A DNA stretch of 64,000 nt from Euryodendron excelsum (Eukaryota > Streptophyta > Magnoliopsida > Ericales > Pentaphylacaceae). The stretch lies in contig CM065385.1 in assembly GCA_033060915.1 (NCBI GenBank), positions 17,782,501-17,846,500 on the forward strand. Reading direction: 5' to 3'. A program made the position numbers and the translations under genes. The notes below the pieces were generated by a model. That model made no database searches, had not been told where the DNA came from, and saw nothing but the letters and a program-made list of their open reading frames with translations. Below are positions 10,440 through 21,660 of the stretch, piece by piece. The stretch's first letter is position 1. Each line of letters starts with the position of its first letter.

Positions 10440-12479
10440 ATGACCCCCATACTTCGAATGCCGGTCCTTACCCAACAAAGAACAGCACAAATGTCAAGCG
10501 AAGTCAACACTCCCGATCAACAGAACAATTCGGTGACACGTGAAAAAGTGAATGAAATGAAGGCGAACATAAACGAGATGTTCAAGCTCATGCAACTGAT
10601 GGCCTTCAAAGGACCTGTCATGAATCCACCAACCTCAACATCCCACCCCCAAGAAAACTGAAGCAATCCCACCAAGGGTCATCCTACGAACTGATGGTGC
10701 AATGAAGTGCAAGGAGCTCCCCAAGGCGGTACACCTCGAGGAAGGAGAAAAGGACAACCCCGAAACCATCTTACTAACTGCCACATCAAAGAAGGAAGGC
10801 ACGGACCCTCTCGATCTTAAGATACAAGGCTTAGAAGAGTCCTTGCGCAACCTACAAGGTTATGACACCTTCGGTGGGACATCCGATGATGAACTTTGCT
10901 TCTTCCCTGACCACCCAAGGCCACCCAAATTCAAGATGCCCGATTTCCAAAAGTATGATGGAAGTGGGGATCCTGTGGCTCACCTAAGGCTATATGCTAG
11001 GGCACTAAGTGGCCATGGGAATGATCCCAAACTCCTGATGCAGCTGTTCCAACATAGCTTGACTGGGCCCGCACTACAATGGTTCGCCCATTTGGATTTG
11101 AGGAAGATTACAACTTGGAACGAATTGGTCTCAGCCTTCCGTTCCCAATACTGCCACAATAGCGATCCAACCATAGACCAATGTGCCCCAATGATGATGA
11201 CTCAGGGAGAGAAAAAGAGTTTCAAGAATTATGCTCTGAGATAGAGGGAGGCAACCGCTCAAGTCAACCCCCCATTGTTGGAAAAAGAGTATGTGCAGCT
11301 GTTTGTGAACACCTTCCCAAGGACTGTACTATAAACGTCTGTGTCTAAGCATCAGAAAGAGTTTTTCTGAGCTAATAATGCAACGGAAAATGATCGAGAA
11401 TGGATTAAAAATTGGCAGAATTACGGACCCCTATGCTAAGACAAGTAAGGGATTCGCAAAATGCGGCCAAGAAGGTAGCAAACACTCGAGGTGCCGGCAA
11501 GAAAGAAGCAAAGGTATCTGCCATCCTGCCTCCACAACAGTAGCCACACTACCCCCAATACCAAACTCGACCACCATCGTCTGCCCCCATCATCAACATC
11601 CCTATTGCAAATACCTAAGCACCCACAACTGGACCTGTTGCAGGCCGACCATACCTCAGCCCCAACAAAAACAACTGACAAAACTGAGAATTCACACGTT
11701 TGGCCTGCACCCAAATAGAGGCCTATCATGAGCTCCTCAAGGCCAAGCACATAAACCCTATTCCTCCGCGGCCATTGCCAAGCCCATTGCTGCCAACTTT
11801 CAACCCTGCCCTTACCTACAAGTACCATTATGAGGGACAGGGACATGACACAGAATCTTGTTTCTCTTTGAAGCATAAGATCCAAGACCTCATTGACAAC
11901 AAGGTCATCAACACCCAAGAAACAAAGCCGGCCCCCATTCCCAATGTCATGGCAAATCCCTTACCAGACCATGTTGTCAACATCATCACTGAAAAGGAGG
12001 CGGACCCAGATGGTATCATAACTACAGAGTACTTCGAGGGTGAGTCAGACACTGAAAGTGATTGGGAGGAAGAACTACCACCATGCGCTATCTATCTTTA
12101 CAATACAAGTGGAGAGCAAGACCCTTTTGACTGGCCCATGGATGAACCCATTGCAAATATTCGCAATGATACTGCACCGGTGGATGGCTGGGGAGAAGAA
12201 TTCATACACCCCAGATATGCTGAAGCTGAGGCTCACTTGAAGGAGGAACTCTTCGATTATGAGGATATGGGTTGGGGCATCTATGAGCCAAAGTTGCCAA
12301 ACCCACCCTTCGAGTTCAATGAGGGTGATTTGGACAGCCTGTTTGCTGAAATTGACAAAGAGGAAGCAGAAAAAGAAGAAAAGTCATCCCAAGCAATGGA
12401 GGAAAGCTTGGCTGCAAAGCCTCAAAAAGCTGAGCAAGAGCAAACCGTCCAGCCAAAGGAAAGCCATCAAGGATCCTAA
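10440..12479 (+). pseudogene. gag: Tat-lineage gag (broken)
   Basis: Three pieces in different frames make up a gag. First is an N-terminal coil-forming stretch (10,440-10,661, with REKVNEMKANINEMFKLMQ). Second is the retrotransposon capsid domain (10,702-11,241, with FKMPDFQKYDGSGDPVAHLR, LTGPALQWFAHL and FRSQY), stopped by TAG at 11,242-11,244 and followed in frame by further stops. Third is a C-terminal part (11,700-12,479, 259 residues) with a zinc-knuckle-like GHDTESC block whose first cysteine is replaced by tyrosine, then a long acidic tail. Gag would form the particle that holds element RNA. At least two frameshifts and several stops make it non-functional. No protease, reverse transcriptase or integrase follows. 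Confidence 0.88.
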
Positions 12480-12898
12480 GATGGGATACACAACCTCAAT
12501 GACCCCATTGGAGAAGAAGAACGAAAATGAAGGATCACTGACTGCACTATGATCGCAAATCCCAACCACTCCGCGGCCGATGCATCAATTTGCCCTGCAC
12601 AACCGAGTGAAGAAGTTGGCAGTTGGAGCATGGAGGAGGCAAGTGTGGTCCCAAAGCCTACTTGAAGAAGTGAATATCAAAGGGATATCCTTCTATCGAA
12701 CTTTGCCTTTTACTTTCTTGTTAACTTTGTTTTGTCAACTCTACTCTTACCTTTTGTTAATCAAGAGCTCATCATGTAGACAAAACCTTTGAAATGAAAG
12801 AAAAAGAATCTGATGTTTGCATTTATCATCTTCGGTATTTGCCCTTTCCCAGAAGTTTTCCTTCTTATTGTCATGCCTTGACTTGAAAAGGGGGATAG
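12480..12898 (+). mobile_element. Tat internal sequence after gag
   Basis: Non-coding remnant with a short purine run, GAAAAGGGGGA, at about 12,885-12,895 just before the nested LTR. The run resembles a polypurine tract, which leaves open that 12,904 was once a 3' LTR. The perfect target duplication argues instead for a solo insertion. Confidence 0.5.
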
Positions 12899-13795
12899 CA
12901 CGCTGTAAGCACCCTATTTTTGCCCGCTCGGTAATCTCCGAGCTGACCAAGCTCACTTTCACACATCACATGCATATTTAGACTCTAAGCCCGCCTTTTT
13001 AACTTGAATTTAGTCCACCAGTCGCTTCTCAGGCCTGTAGGGCCCACTTGAAGCTAAATGACCGTATTGCCCCTCGGCATCCGAACGCCCCAGGAACCAC
13101 ACCGGCTCTGGGTATCAAACCGATAACCTCCCGAGAATACTTCTTATAGTATTATCAATCCTCCTTTATCTTTCCAGATCATTCCGAGTCAGTTCCGGCC
13201 AACCCGGTACAAAATGACCATTTTGCCCCTAGTAGGCTGGTCTCCTTTTTCGACCACACCGGCTCTGGGTATCAAACCGGTAACCTCCTGAGACTACTTT
13301 TTATAGTATTTTCAACCTCCCCTTACCTTTCCGGATCTTTCCAAGTCAGTTCCGACCAACCCAGTGCGAAATGACCATTTTGCCCCTGGTGGGCCGGTCT
13401 TCTTTTCCGACCACGCCGGCTTTGGAAATCAAACCGGCAACCTCTGGGAGCATTCTAAATAATGTTTCCAGATCCCAACTCTTCTTCTGGGATAGTCCGA
13501 GTTTGCCCCGGCAGCTTCCTAGTCCAATTGACCGTTTTGCCCCTAAAGGTCCGGTCAACCTTTCCAACACATTTTGTCCTCACTTTTTAAGTCAAATACC
13601 TCCAAGACACTATTTTAAGTGTTCCTGCTCCTTTCCGGCCTTCCAGGTCATTCCCGGCTCCTTCAAATCATTCTCGGACTTTCCGAAATCATTCCTAGTG
13701 AAGCCAGGCAAAAAATTGCATGGTAGTCACTAGTACAGGCACCCAAATCTAGTCAAAGATACGTTGCTTGCCGACCTTAAACATTTCCTAATTGG

Positions 13796-13880
13796 CTGGC
13801 GCCACTCCTAGTGGCGCCAGTGTAAAATTTAGCCTAGCGCCACTGCAACAGGCGCCAGTATTATCCAACCTCTATAAATA
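13796..13880 (+). promoter_or_regulatory. LTR core promoter: perfect 25-bp palindrome and TATA box
   Basis: Arms CTGGCGCCACT and AGTGGCGCCAG with a 3-nt spacer form a perfect palindrome at 13,796-13,820. A second, shorter pair (GCGCC/GGCGC) is at 13,837-13,856. TATAAATA is at 13,873-13,880, in good context for transcription starting about 30 bp downstream. Confidence 0.7.
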
Positions 13881-14759
13881 CAGAGCCTCATTCAACGTGA
13901 AAGGGATCCGCAAACTCAACCTAAAAATCCTATATTTCAATATACAGAGCTCGAGCACTCCCTAAACCCTAGCCTCCTTAGGTTCTCCAAACCCTAGCCA
14001 CCATACACAAACCCTAGTCTCATATACACTCCTATACATCCCCATACACTCATACACTAGCCTTCAACCATCCTTTGAAGACTTGAAAAGCTGCAATCCA
14101 AAACTTGAAGACAACTCTTGAGGATTGAAGACGAAGATCAAGACAAAGACCGAAGACCGAAGACAGCACGGCGCGCAAAATAAACAAGACATACGATAGG
14201 CTGCCTATTTAAATTTCCACACTTCCCCCCTCTCTCTTCTCTCTCCTAACCCACTTGGGTTTTCTCTATTTTAATCCCCCATCTCCCCCCCCCCCTTTCT
14301 TTGCATGCTTGAAACAAGGGGATTCTCGGTCCATGTGTAGGATTGGGCTATTAGAGAGTCACCGTGTCGAGGGCTTTCCTCTAGTCTAACCAGAGACCAC
14401 GTGGGTCTGGCCCCCTTGATTATGTGGTGAAGCCTTAGCCTTATATGTTCACGACCCCAAAACTGCATTGTGCATATCATGATCTTGCATCTTCCAAAAA
14501 CCGTTTTCAAAGTTGTTTTTCCAATCGTTTTCAAACTTGTTTTCAAAATTGCATCAAAATCTCTTTTTCAAAAACTTGTTTTCAAAACCACAATTCTAGG
14601 GTAATTCTAGCCTTTCCATGGCTAGGGTTGCTTTAGGAAAGGGTTACATTAAAAGTGACCTTTTGGTCTATATTTTCAAACCTTATTGTTTTCAAAACCA
14701 CTTTCTTAAAGTGGTTCTAGCCCTCTTATGGCTAGAATCGCTTTAGGAAAGTGAGATAT

Positions 14760-16200
14760 TTTTATACTTTTCAAAAACTCTCTCTTCAAAAATCTCTTCC
14801 TAAAAATCTCTTTTTTAACATACTTTCCTAAAACTCTCCTTTCCAAAATTGTTTTCTAAAAACTCCCTCCGAAAGTCTATTTTTCCAAACTCCCTTTTTC
14901 AACTCCTTTCCAAAAACCCTTTCTCCTCAAAATTCACTTTCCTAAACTCTCTCTCCAACAATCTTCTACCAAAAATCTTCTTAGAAAATTTCTCTCCAAA
15001 AATCTTTTCAAAAACTTTCTTTCCAAAAACTTCTCCCTAGGATTTCCTTCCAAAAACTCGTTTCCAAAAGCGTACTTTCCAAAAATCTCTTTCCTTAGAG
15101 CCCAACTCAAGACTTAGAACTCACAATTAGGAAACCCTAATTTTCTTCCCAAAAACATGGTTTTCAAACTTTGCCCCAAACCTAGGTTTTCCAAAACCTC
15201 TTGTTTTCTACATCCAAACTATACATGTTTCCAAAACCTCTTTTCTACGTCAAAACTATAATTTTCCAAATCTAAGGTTTCTAGAATCTCCTTTTCCAAA
15301 TCCTTGCCAAATCTTATCTTCCCTTTAGGAAACCGAATCAAATCTCCCCGTTTAGGAAATTAGATCTCATCCTCCGTTTTTGGAAACAAAATCAAATCTT
15401 TTCTTTTAGAAACAAAATCCAATCCCTTCCAAATCCAAATCCTTCCTAAACTTCCACTTTCCTAAACCTTAAGTTTTCAAAAACTTGAACATAAAAATCT
15501 TTCCTAATTCAACCATTTCCTAATTCTACCTTCTTTTCAAATCTCAACTTTTCAAACATAAGTTTCCAAACTTTTCCTAAACTCAAACCTTTACTAATTT
15601 CAAGATTTTCTAAAACTTTAAAACTTTCTAAATCTTAAACTTTCTAAATTTCAAATCTTTCTAAATTCTAAACTTTCCAAAACTTCAAAATCTTTTTAAA
15701 TCTAAAACTTTTCTAAACTCAAAACTTTCTTAACTCAAGACTTTTTTAAGTTGAAACTTTTCTTAATTCGAACATTTCCTAAATTGAAAACTTTCCTTTT
15801 TCCAAAACCTTTCCAAAATTCTAAACTTTCCAAATTCAAAACTTTCCTAAGTTGAAACTTTCCAAATTCAAAACTTTCCTAAGTTGAAACTTTCTTAATT
15901 CAAAACTTTCCTAATTCGAAACTTTCCTAAATCGAACCTTTCTTAATTCGAACATTTCCTAAAATTCAATCTTTCCAAATCTTCCAAGTCCAACATTCCA
16001 ATCTAATCTTTCTTAATCTCAAGTCTTTCCTAGGTCTCCTACCTTTCCTAAGTCTAGGTTTCCTAAACCTCCATCTTTTCAAAACCAAGTCTTTCCAAAA
16101 TCAATCTTCCCAAAACAAGTCCAATCTTCTCAATTTCACTTTCTAATCTCCTCTTCTAATCTCAAATCAAATCTAATTTTCAATTCAATCTCTCTCTTCA
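14760..16200 (+). repeat. G-depleted low-complexity tract in LTR R region
   Basis: About 1.4 kb built from loosely repeated words such as CTTTCCTAAA, TTCAAAACTT and CCAAAATC, with very few G residues on the + strand. No ORF of note. It occupies the transcribed part of the LTR, so the RNA would be largely unpaired A/C/U. Confidence 0.7.
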
Positions 16201-16218
16201 AATCAATCTCTTTTCAAT

Positions 16219-16270
16219 CGGACTCTTGTCCGAACTACGACTGACCTGATTTCCCCAAAGGGATACGTAG
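16219..16270 (+). promoter_or_regulatory. Conserved hairpin block in Tat LTR (copy 2)
   Basis: CGGAC-TCTT-GTCCG (16,219-16,232), then CTACG (16,235-16,239) pairing with CGTAG (16,266-16,270) around an inner CCC/GGG. Relative to 8124-8137 the stem shows a paired A-to-G and T-to-C change that keeps the base pair. Confidence 0.5.
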
Positions 16271-17033
16271 GCAACCTTCATAGGTGCGGTTACAATACTT
16301 TTCAAACTTTCAATTCCACCCTCATGGGTGTGGTTTCCAAAATCTTTCTAAGTCCCAAATTCCAATCTATTTTCAAAATTTCGATTTCAAAATTCCTATT
16401 TTCAAATTTTCACACTTTCCAATTTCAATTTTCAAATCAAATTAATCTCTTTCTAAATCTATTTTTCAATTCTTTTAACTTGCACTTGCATATCATGCAT
16501 CATGTTAGTTTTCAAACATTGTTTTCAAAGTGGATAGGATTAAACATTAGTTAGTTAAAGACTCTCATAGGTGAATCTAGGGTAGATTGACATGTAGATA
16601 CCGAAAGGGCGGGGTAGGGTGATAGCTTAGTGCATCTTCCCTACACGTAACCAACCTCCGAACCTAGGATCACTTATCTCAAAGACCAAGAGGAGTTATT
16701 TTTTAAAAAGGGCTAAATGTTTTCCAAAGATTGCCAAACAACCCGTTTTCCTAAAAAAAAACCCTCTCTTGAGGATGTTTTCCAAAATCGTTTTTCAAAA
16801 TCCCTAAGTGTAGTCTTCGGATTATTCTTAGTTTTTAGGTGACCTAACTCACCTTAATCAAGTTAGGTGGCGACTCCGAATCTTTTTCAAAAGCCCTTTA
16901 TTCAAATCTATTTTCAATTCAAACCTAGTGGCACTCATTCTTCTAGGAGGGTGAGTTCTAACGAGAGAGTACAGTATTTTTCCCACTTGTGTGAGTATCC
17001 CTCGAGTGCGAAAAATCTGGGCGCGACACACGC

Positions 17034-18740
17034 TCACCCTTATCTGTGGGGATTGTTCCTGATCCAAAGAGAGGAAACGCTAAAGAAAGGAAGGAGAGGG
17101 AGCGAATCACAAAAAAGGGGCGGCACTCGGAGGATGCCATGGCAAAGCAGTCGGCAGTTAGACCCTCGAAAAGAAGAGAAGCTCTCATTTCAAATTCCCT
17201 AAATAGCAAAGTAATTCTTTTGAACAGCTGACTCAAGCCACAAGTGATTTTTATTCAAATACCCTAACCAGGAACCACCCCCCACACTAGGGTCAGTGCG
17301 AGTAACAGAACAATTAAGCTAACACCTGTTTGTTTCAAAAGATGACGCCAAAAAAAAATTCTTAAACTAAACTTCATAGACTAAGCAATCTTTTCTGAAA
17401 GGAAGAGGGGCCATCTATTCTATAACCATTCGGTTAAAAGAATCCTATTTGAAAAATCCCTTTTTGAGCCAAATCATATTCCTTCGGAAAACCCATACTG
17501 GTGATCAGCCCCTACAATGGACGAAAGCAAATTCGAAGGAAAAAGTGACGAAAAGGGAGCATGGAGAGAAAGAAAGGCTCCTCATACATCAAAAAAGGAG
17601 GGAAAAAATGCAATACCCAAAAAAAAAAAAATAGAAGATGATTGATATAATGCCACTTGGAAGTCAATAGATTGTGCAAGTGGTAATGTTGGGGCAAAAA
17701 CTAAAAGAAATGATGAGCCATATATAGGCACAAGTTCGTGCAAAAAAGAGAAGAAAGAAAAAGGGAGGGAGGTAGAAAGAAAAGCCCGCAAACAAAAAGA
17801 AAAGATCTGAAAAGGTGATCACTGATAAACCCCAGAAAAAACATAACACTTTGAGCCTTCAATACCGTTCCTTTCAAAAACTCATAACCTGGCCACAATA
17901 CAACCCACAAAAAGTCCCCTCAGATCGGGGAAGATTGCTTAGTCTAAACAAGTTCAAAAGAAAATGGCGGTATCCAAAAAAGAAAAAGTGAACAAAATAG
18001 CAAAAGCTTACTCAAGGTGGTTCTGGTTACTATCACCCCGTAGTAAAAAAAAAAAATGTTTGAGCCTAAATACCCCTTCATTCCTCACCCTTAATCTAGC
18101 ATGCATTATGGTCCTAAGTAAAGCCTTCTCGGATTGAGGATGGAAACTGCCCGCTCCTTTGCTAAAGGCTGCTTCGAGAGTCACCTAGAGAGTCTACTAG
18201 TCCCTGAGTAAATGACAGATTCTCAAATAATAAAGAAGAGGGTCGAATCGGAAAATGGAAATCCTAGGAATGGGGCAACTACTATCTCATCCTGGCAAGA
18301 AAGGACCATAACAGAGAAGGGAACCTTCAAGGGAGGGGCAAAAGGCCGAAATGATGGTTCCCAGTGAACACCCAAAAAATTGAAATCTACCTCTAGACCT
18401 GTCTTCATAAAGTCATATGTACGCCTATGTGCTTTGCCTGAACATGTGCAGTAATGCACCCACCTTTTTCACATCTACTCAAAGCTTGCATATATCCACC
18501 GTTTTTTATGCGTATCATGATTTCTGTACCCCTGAGTTTATATTCATATCCATCATATATCCACATACATGCATGCAAAACGAAACTAGAAGAAAAAATA
18601 ATCATCATCGCATGTAAAGAAATGAAAAGATAATAGAAATAATGTATATAAAATCATCATGCAGTCATCATCCATAAGGGCCAACATGCGGCCTCAAAAA
18701 CATAAACAATACAGTCAATCCAACTAAACTACAACTGTGT
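17034..18740 (+). mobile_element. Tat internal non-coding region
   Basis: Continues the host Tat element to the right of the nested LTR. It is purine-rich with poly-A runs (about 17,619-17,631 and 18,043-18,055) and has no conserved protein on either strand. The T-rich minus-strand frames are low-complexity translations. It corresponds to the spacer between pol and the antisense gene; no pol remains. Confidence 0.55.
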
Positions 18741-19063
18741 CAACAGGTGAAAAGGGGTGCCTCAAGAAGTAGGGTCATCATCCAAATCAAAATCGCCCAA
18801 GCCCGGCACATACGGGGAAGGCTGGTTGGAGGGAACTCCTGCGTCAAAAGAACCCTGACCAAAGAAAAAGGCAAAAAGGAAGAAGAGCTAGCATTAGAGC
18901 ATATGAGATGCACAAGGAATATGAAAATGATGAATCATAAATAACATACCCAGCGAGCCTCCATCAAAGATATGCAAGCAGTCAAAGCCTCCACCTCAGC
19001 ACAATACTGATCTTGTGCTTGGCAAGCTGCTAGATACTCCTCCTCGGAAACGAAGCCCTGAGC

Positions 19064-20615
19064 TCAACGCCACAGCTCCACCACCTCATGACCAACCACC
19101 TGCCCTCCGACCACCAAGTCCAACTGAGTGAATGCACCAATGGACCTCGCCCTGAAATGAGCCTCGTAGTCCACATCTAGCGGAAGAAGGAAGCGCTCGC
19201 CAAGAACCCCGACTACATAAGGGATCTCCACCTCGGCTTGATAAAATCCAAACATATACTGAGGAGGATCCATAGCTGCACGAAAGTTGGTGTGAAGCTG
19301 CTGCTAGTGGCACTCCCCCAAATACGACTCCCACAAAACAGGGCCCCGGAAGGTGACCCGCGATCAGGACAAAAGAATAACATCCCTCATACCAGCGTAT
19401 TGGGAAGATCGGTCATAAGGTGCCCAGGTCACGTCTCGAGGCGTCAGCAACTCCAAGTTAGCTCGGAGGGCTACAAAATCTATAAGCAAAGACCTCTGGA
19501 CTACCTACTGTCTGGCCCACCTCAAGGCATCGCTAGCTAACACCTCTGGTTGACGGAATGGCAGATACTTATAACTCCACCATATCAAAAACGGCCAAAA
19601 ATTCGTCAAGCTCCCCCAAGCCCCGGATGTCCTTACTCTCATCCCTCGTAAGAAACAAGCAAAGGTGAAAGCACCCCAATCCATGTAGTCTAGTGCATCC
19701 AGATCCACTACCAGGCTCACCAGGGACAAAGGAACCATCAACCTATTGTTGTTGCAAAAGCAACTAAAGACGAAGTATAACACCAATCGGCGCCTCAAGA
19801 TGACCTAGTCAGCTGGAGAGGGCTTGAAACCAAACGCTGTCTCTGCTGAACATAAGAGTGAAGCTGGGAAACTCGAGCCTTGAAGCCCTGGCAACCCCAA
19901 GAGAAGACAGGCCTCCTCCAGAGGCACATCCCGTAAAGAAATCGGACCCCATCTGAAGGATAGTCCGGTAATCATGGCCCAGTCAACGAGAGTAGGTCCC
20001 AACTCGAAACCCACCAAGTGTATGGTCCCGGTCTCCCCAAATTACCTCTCCAACAACCTCATAGCGACGGCTAACGCCTGCATAGCCCTCAAGGCTGAAA
20101 TACTGGCCCCTCTAAAGGAACTGTGGGTAGATGATGGCAACCAACCGTAGCGTGAATATAAGCTTGGGTGGAACGCCCAAGTCTCATAGTGGCGGGACAT
20201 CAAGAATCGCTAGCTGATCGTCTATAAATTAAGTATCCCTTCACCTGTCCCTAACAGAAGTCATACCATACCCCGTCCGCTGGTCCACAGATGGATCAAC
20301 ATCATCCTCCACTCTCTCATCAGGAGCAACCGAAGGCTGCCCCATCGCAGAACTGTCACTGGAAGTTGTCCTACTCGAAGATCGCTGGGACCCACTACGA
20401 CCGCCTCGAGGGGAACCGACCCTACCACCACTCTAAGCAAAACCACCCCTGCTACCTCCTCTAGCGGAGCCACCCCGGCTACTGCCCCCAGCAGAACCAC
20501 CCCTGCTACTGCCCCTGGCCGAGCTACCTCGTCTGTTACCGCCCTCCTCAAGCTCTATCCGTGGCGCCTTCCCATGCCGCTTCCTGTCAGGACCGTCCCC
20601 ACCAGCCTCCAACAT
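19064..20615 (-). pseudogene. Antisense plant mobile domain (PMD) gene carried by the Tat element, broken
   Basis: Read leftward. It begins MLEAGGDGPDRKRHGK (20,615), then a Gly/Ser/Arg repeat region (GGSARGGSRGG), a TAG at 20,433, and a PMD-like body: LVDWAMITGLSFRWGP and a LLLGLPG block (about 20,010-19,880); RRRLVLYFVF...DLDALDYMDWGAF (about 19,790-19,660); DVTWAPYDRS (about 19,410); and a C-terminal part ending at a TGA at 19,064. The body sits in one frame from about 20,040 to 19,064 but has TAG at 19,807-19,805, TAG at 19,507-19,505 and two more stops. The N-terminal part is in another frame. The span (about 517 codons) fits an intact PMD protein. Antisense extra ORFs between pol and the 3' LTR are known in Tat elements. 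It is no longer translatable. Confidence 0.7.
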
Positions 20616-20698
20616 CCTGAAAGAATGACAACACGCAAAGAGTCGATCAGTTACCATACACGACAAGCACAAAGATAAATGTGTCAATGTATATACAT

Positions 20699-20862
20699 AA
20701 AGAAGAAAAAAGAAAAAATAAATAAAAAGAGAAAAAGAGAAGAAAAAAAAAAGGAAAAAGGAAAAAAAAAAAAACAAAAGAAAAAGAGAAAAAAAAAGAG
20801 TGAAAAGAGGAAAAAGAGAGAAGGAAAAAAAAAAGAAAGAAGAAAGAAAGGAAAAAGGGGGA
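20699..20862 (+). repeat. Homopurine tract
   Basis: About 165 bp that is almost purely A and G on the + strand. It lies just upstream of the antisense PMD start, so its RNA on that strand would be a pyrimidine-rich leader. Confidence 0.85.
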
Positions 20863-20925
20863 TTAGGATCCCATCCACCCCTTTTTCAGACTTTCTAAAG
20901 GTTTTCAAGCTTTTCCCTCAAAACG

Positions 20926-21660
20926 TTTGGTTTCTCGGGCTTTCTCTTTCAAAAGCCCTATTTCTAAACATTTTCTAACGGTTTTTCAAACTTTTTCCTC
21001 AAAAAGTTTGATTTCAAAATTCTAAATCGATTTATCGGGCTTTCTCCTTCAAAAGCCTTGTTTCCAAACATTTTCTAACAGTTTTTCAAACTTTTTTCTC
21101 AAAAAGTTTGACTTCAAAATTTCCAACCGGTTCTCAGGGTTTTCTTCTTCAAAAGCCCTGTTCCCAAGATTTTTCTAACCGCTTTTCGAACTTTTTCCTT
21201 AAAAAGTTTGACTTCAAAATTCCAAACCGGTTTCTCGGGCTTTCTCCTTCAAGAGCCCTGTTCCCAAGATTTTTCAAGCTTTTCTCTCAAAAAGTTTAAT
21301 TTCAAAATTCCAAACTAGTTTCTCGGGCTTTCTCCTTCAAAAGCCTTGGTTGAAGGATTTTTAGCGGTTTTCCAAACTTTTTCCTCAAAAAGTTACAGCT
21401 CAAAATCTTCAAACCGGTTTCTTAGGCTTTCTCCTTCAAAAGCCCTGGCTCAAAAGTTTTTGGCGATTTTTCAAGCTTTTCCCTAGAAACGTTTGGTTTT
21501 TAAATTTCAAACCAATTTCTCGAGCTTTCTCCTTCAAAAGCCTCGTTCCAAAGTTTTTCTAAAATTGGCCTTTCGGAGTTTTCTCCTTCAAAAACCCTAC
21601 TCCTAAAATTTTCTTAAAAATTTCGGTTTCTCCGGGCTTTCCCCTTTAAGGGCCCCATTC
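20926..21660 (-). repeat. ~100-bp tandem array, two hairpins per unit
   Basis: Units recur at about 20,938, 21,036, 21,137, 21,237, 21,326, 21,424 and 21,524, with shortened ones at about 21,575 and 21,635. Each has GGGCTTT...AAAGCCC with a CTCCTTC-like loop, and AAACTTTTT...AAAAAGTTT with a CCTC-like loop. The array lies between the antisense PMD gene and its putative promoter. Confidence 0.75.

Larger units (their letters stand above)
12904..17028 (+). mobile_element. Solo Tat LTR (4.13 kb), target duplication CACGC
   Basis: It starts TGTAAGCACCC and ends GGGCGCGACA, the canonical TG...CA. It is bordered by identical 5-bp direct repeats CACGC at 12,899-12,903 and 17,029-17,033. No internal domain or second LTR of this family adjoins it, so it is best read as a solo LTR left by LTR-LTR recombination inside the older Tat element. 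It is clearly diverged from the LTRs at 4172 and 23,012 but shares their plan: U3 palindromes, TATA box (13,873-13,880), a very G-poor transcribed region (about 14,760-16,200), conserved hairpins, and the terminal TTAGGTGGCGACTCC block. Confidence 0.85.

Noticed and set aside
11436..11918. 160-codon open frame on the minus strand
   Set aside because: Antisense to gag, with no recognisable motif; the gag C-terminal frame explains the region.
20261..20551. Val/Leu-rich open frame overlapping the PMD N-terminus
   Set aside because: Another frame of the Gly/Ser/Arg repeat; the MLEAGG frame fits the PMD gene better.
20684..20978. Phe-rich and Lys-rich open frames
   Set aside because: Translations of a homopurine/homopyrimidine tract; no domain.
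20926..21660. CRISPR-like array
   Set aside because: Regular ~100-bp periodicity, but the units are degenerate, there are no unique spacers, and the DNA is plant nuclear.
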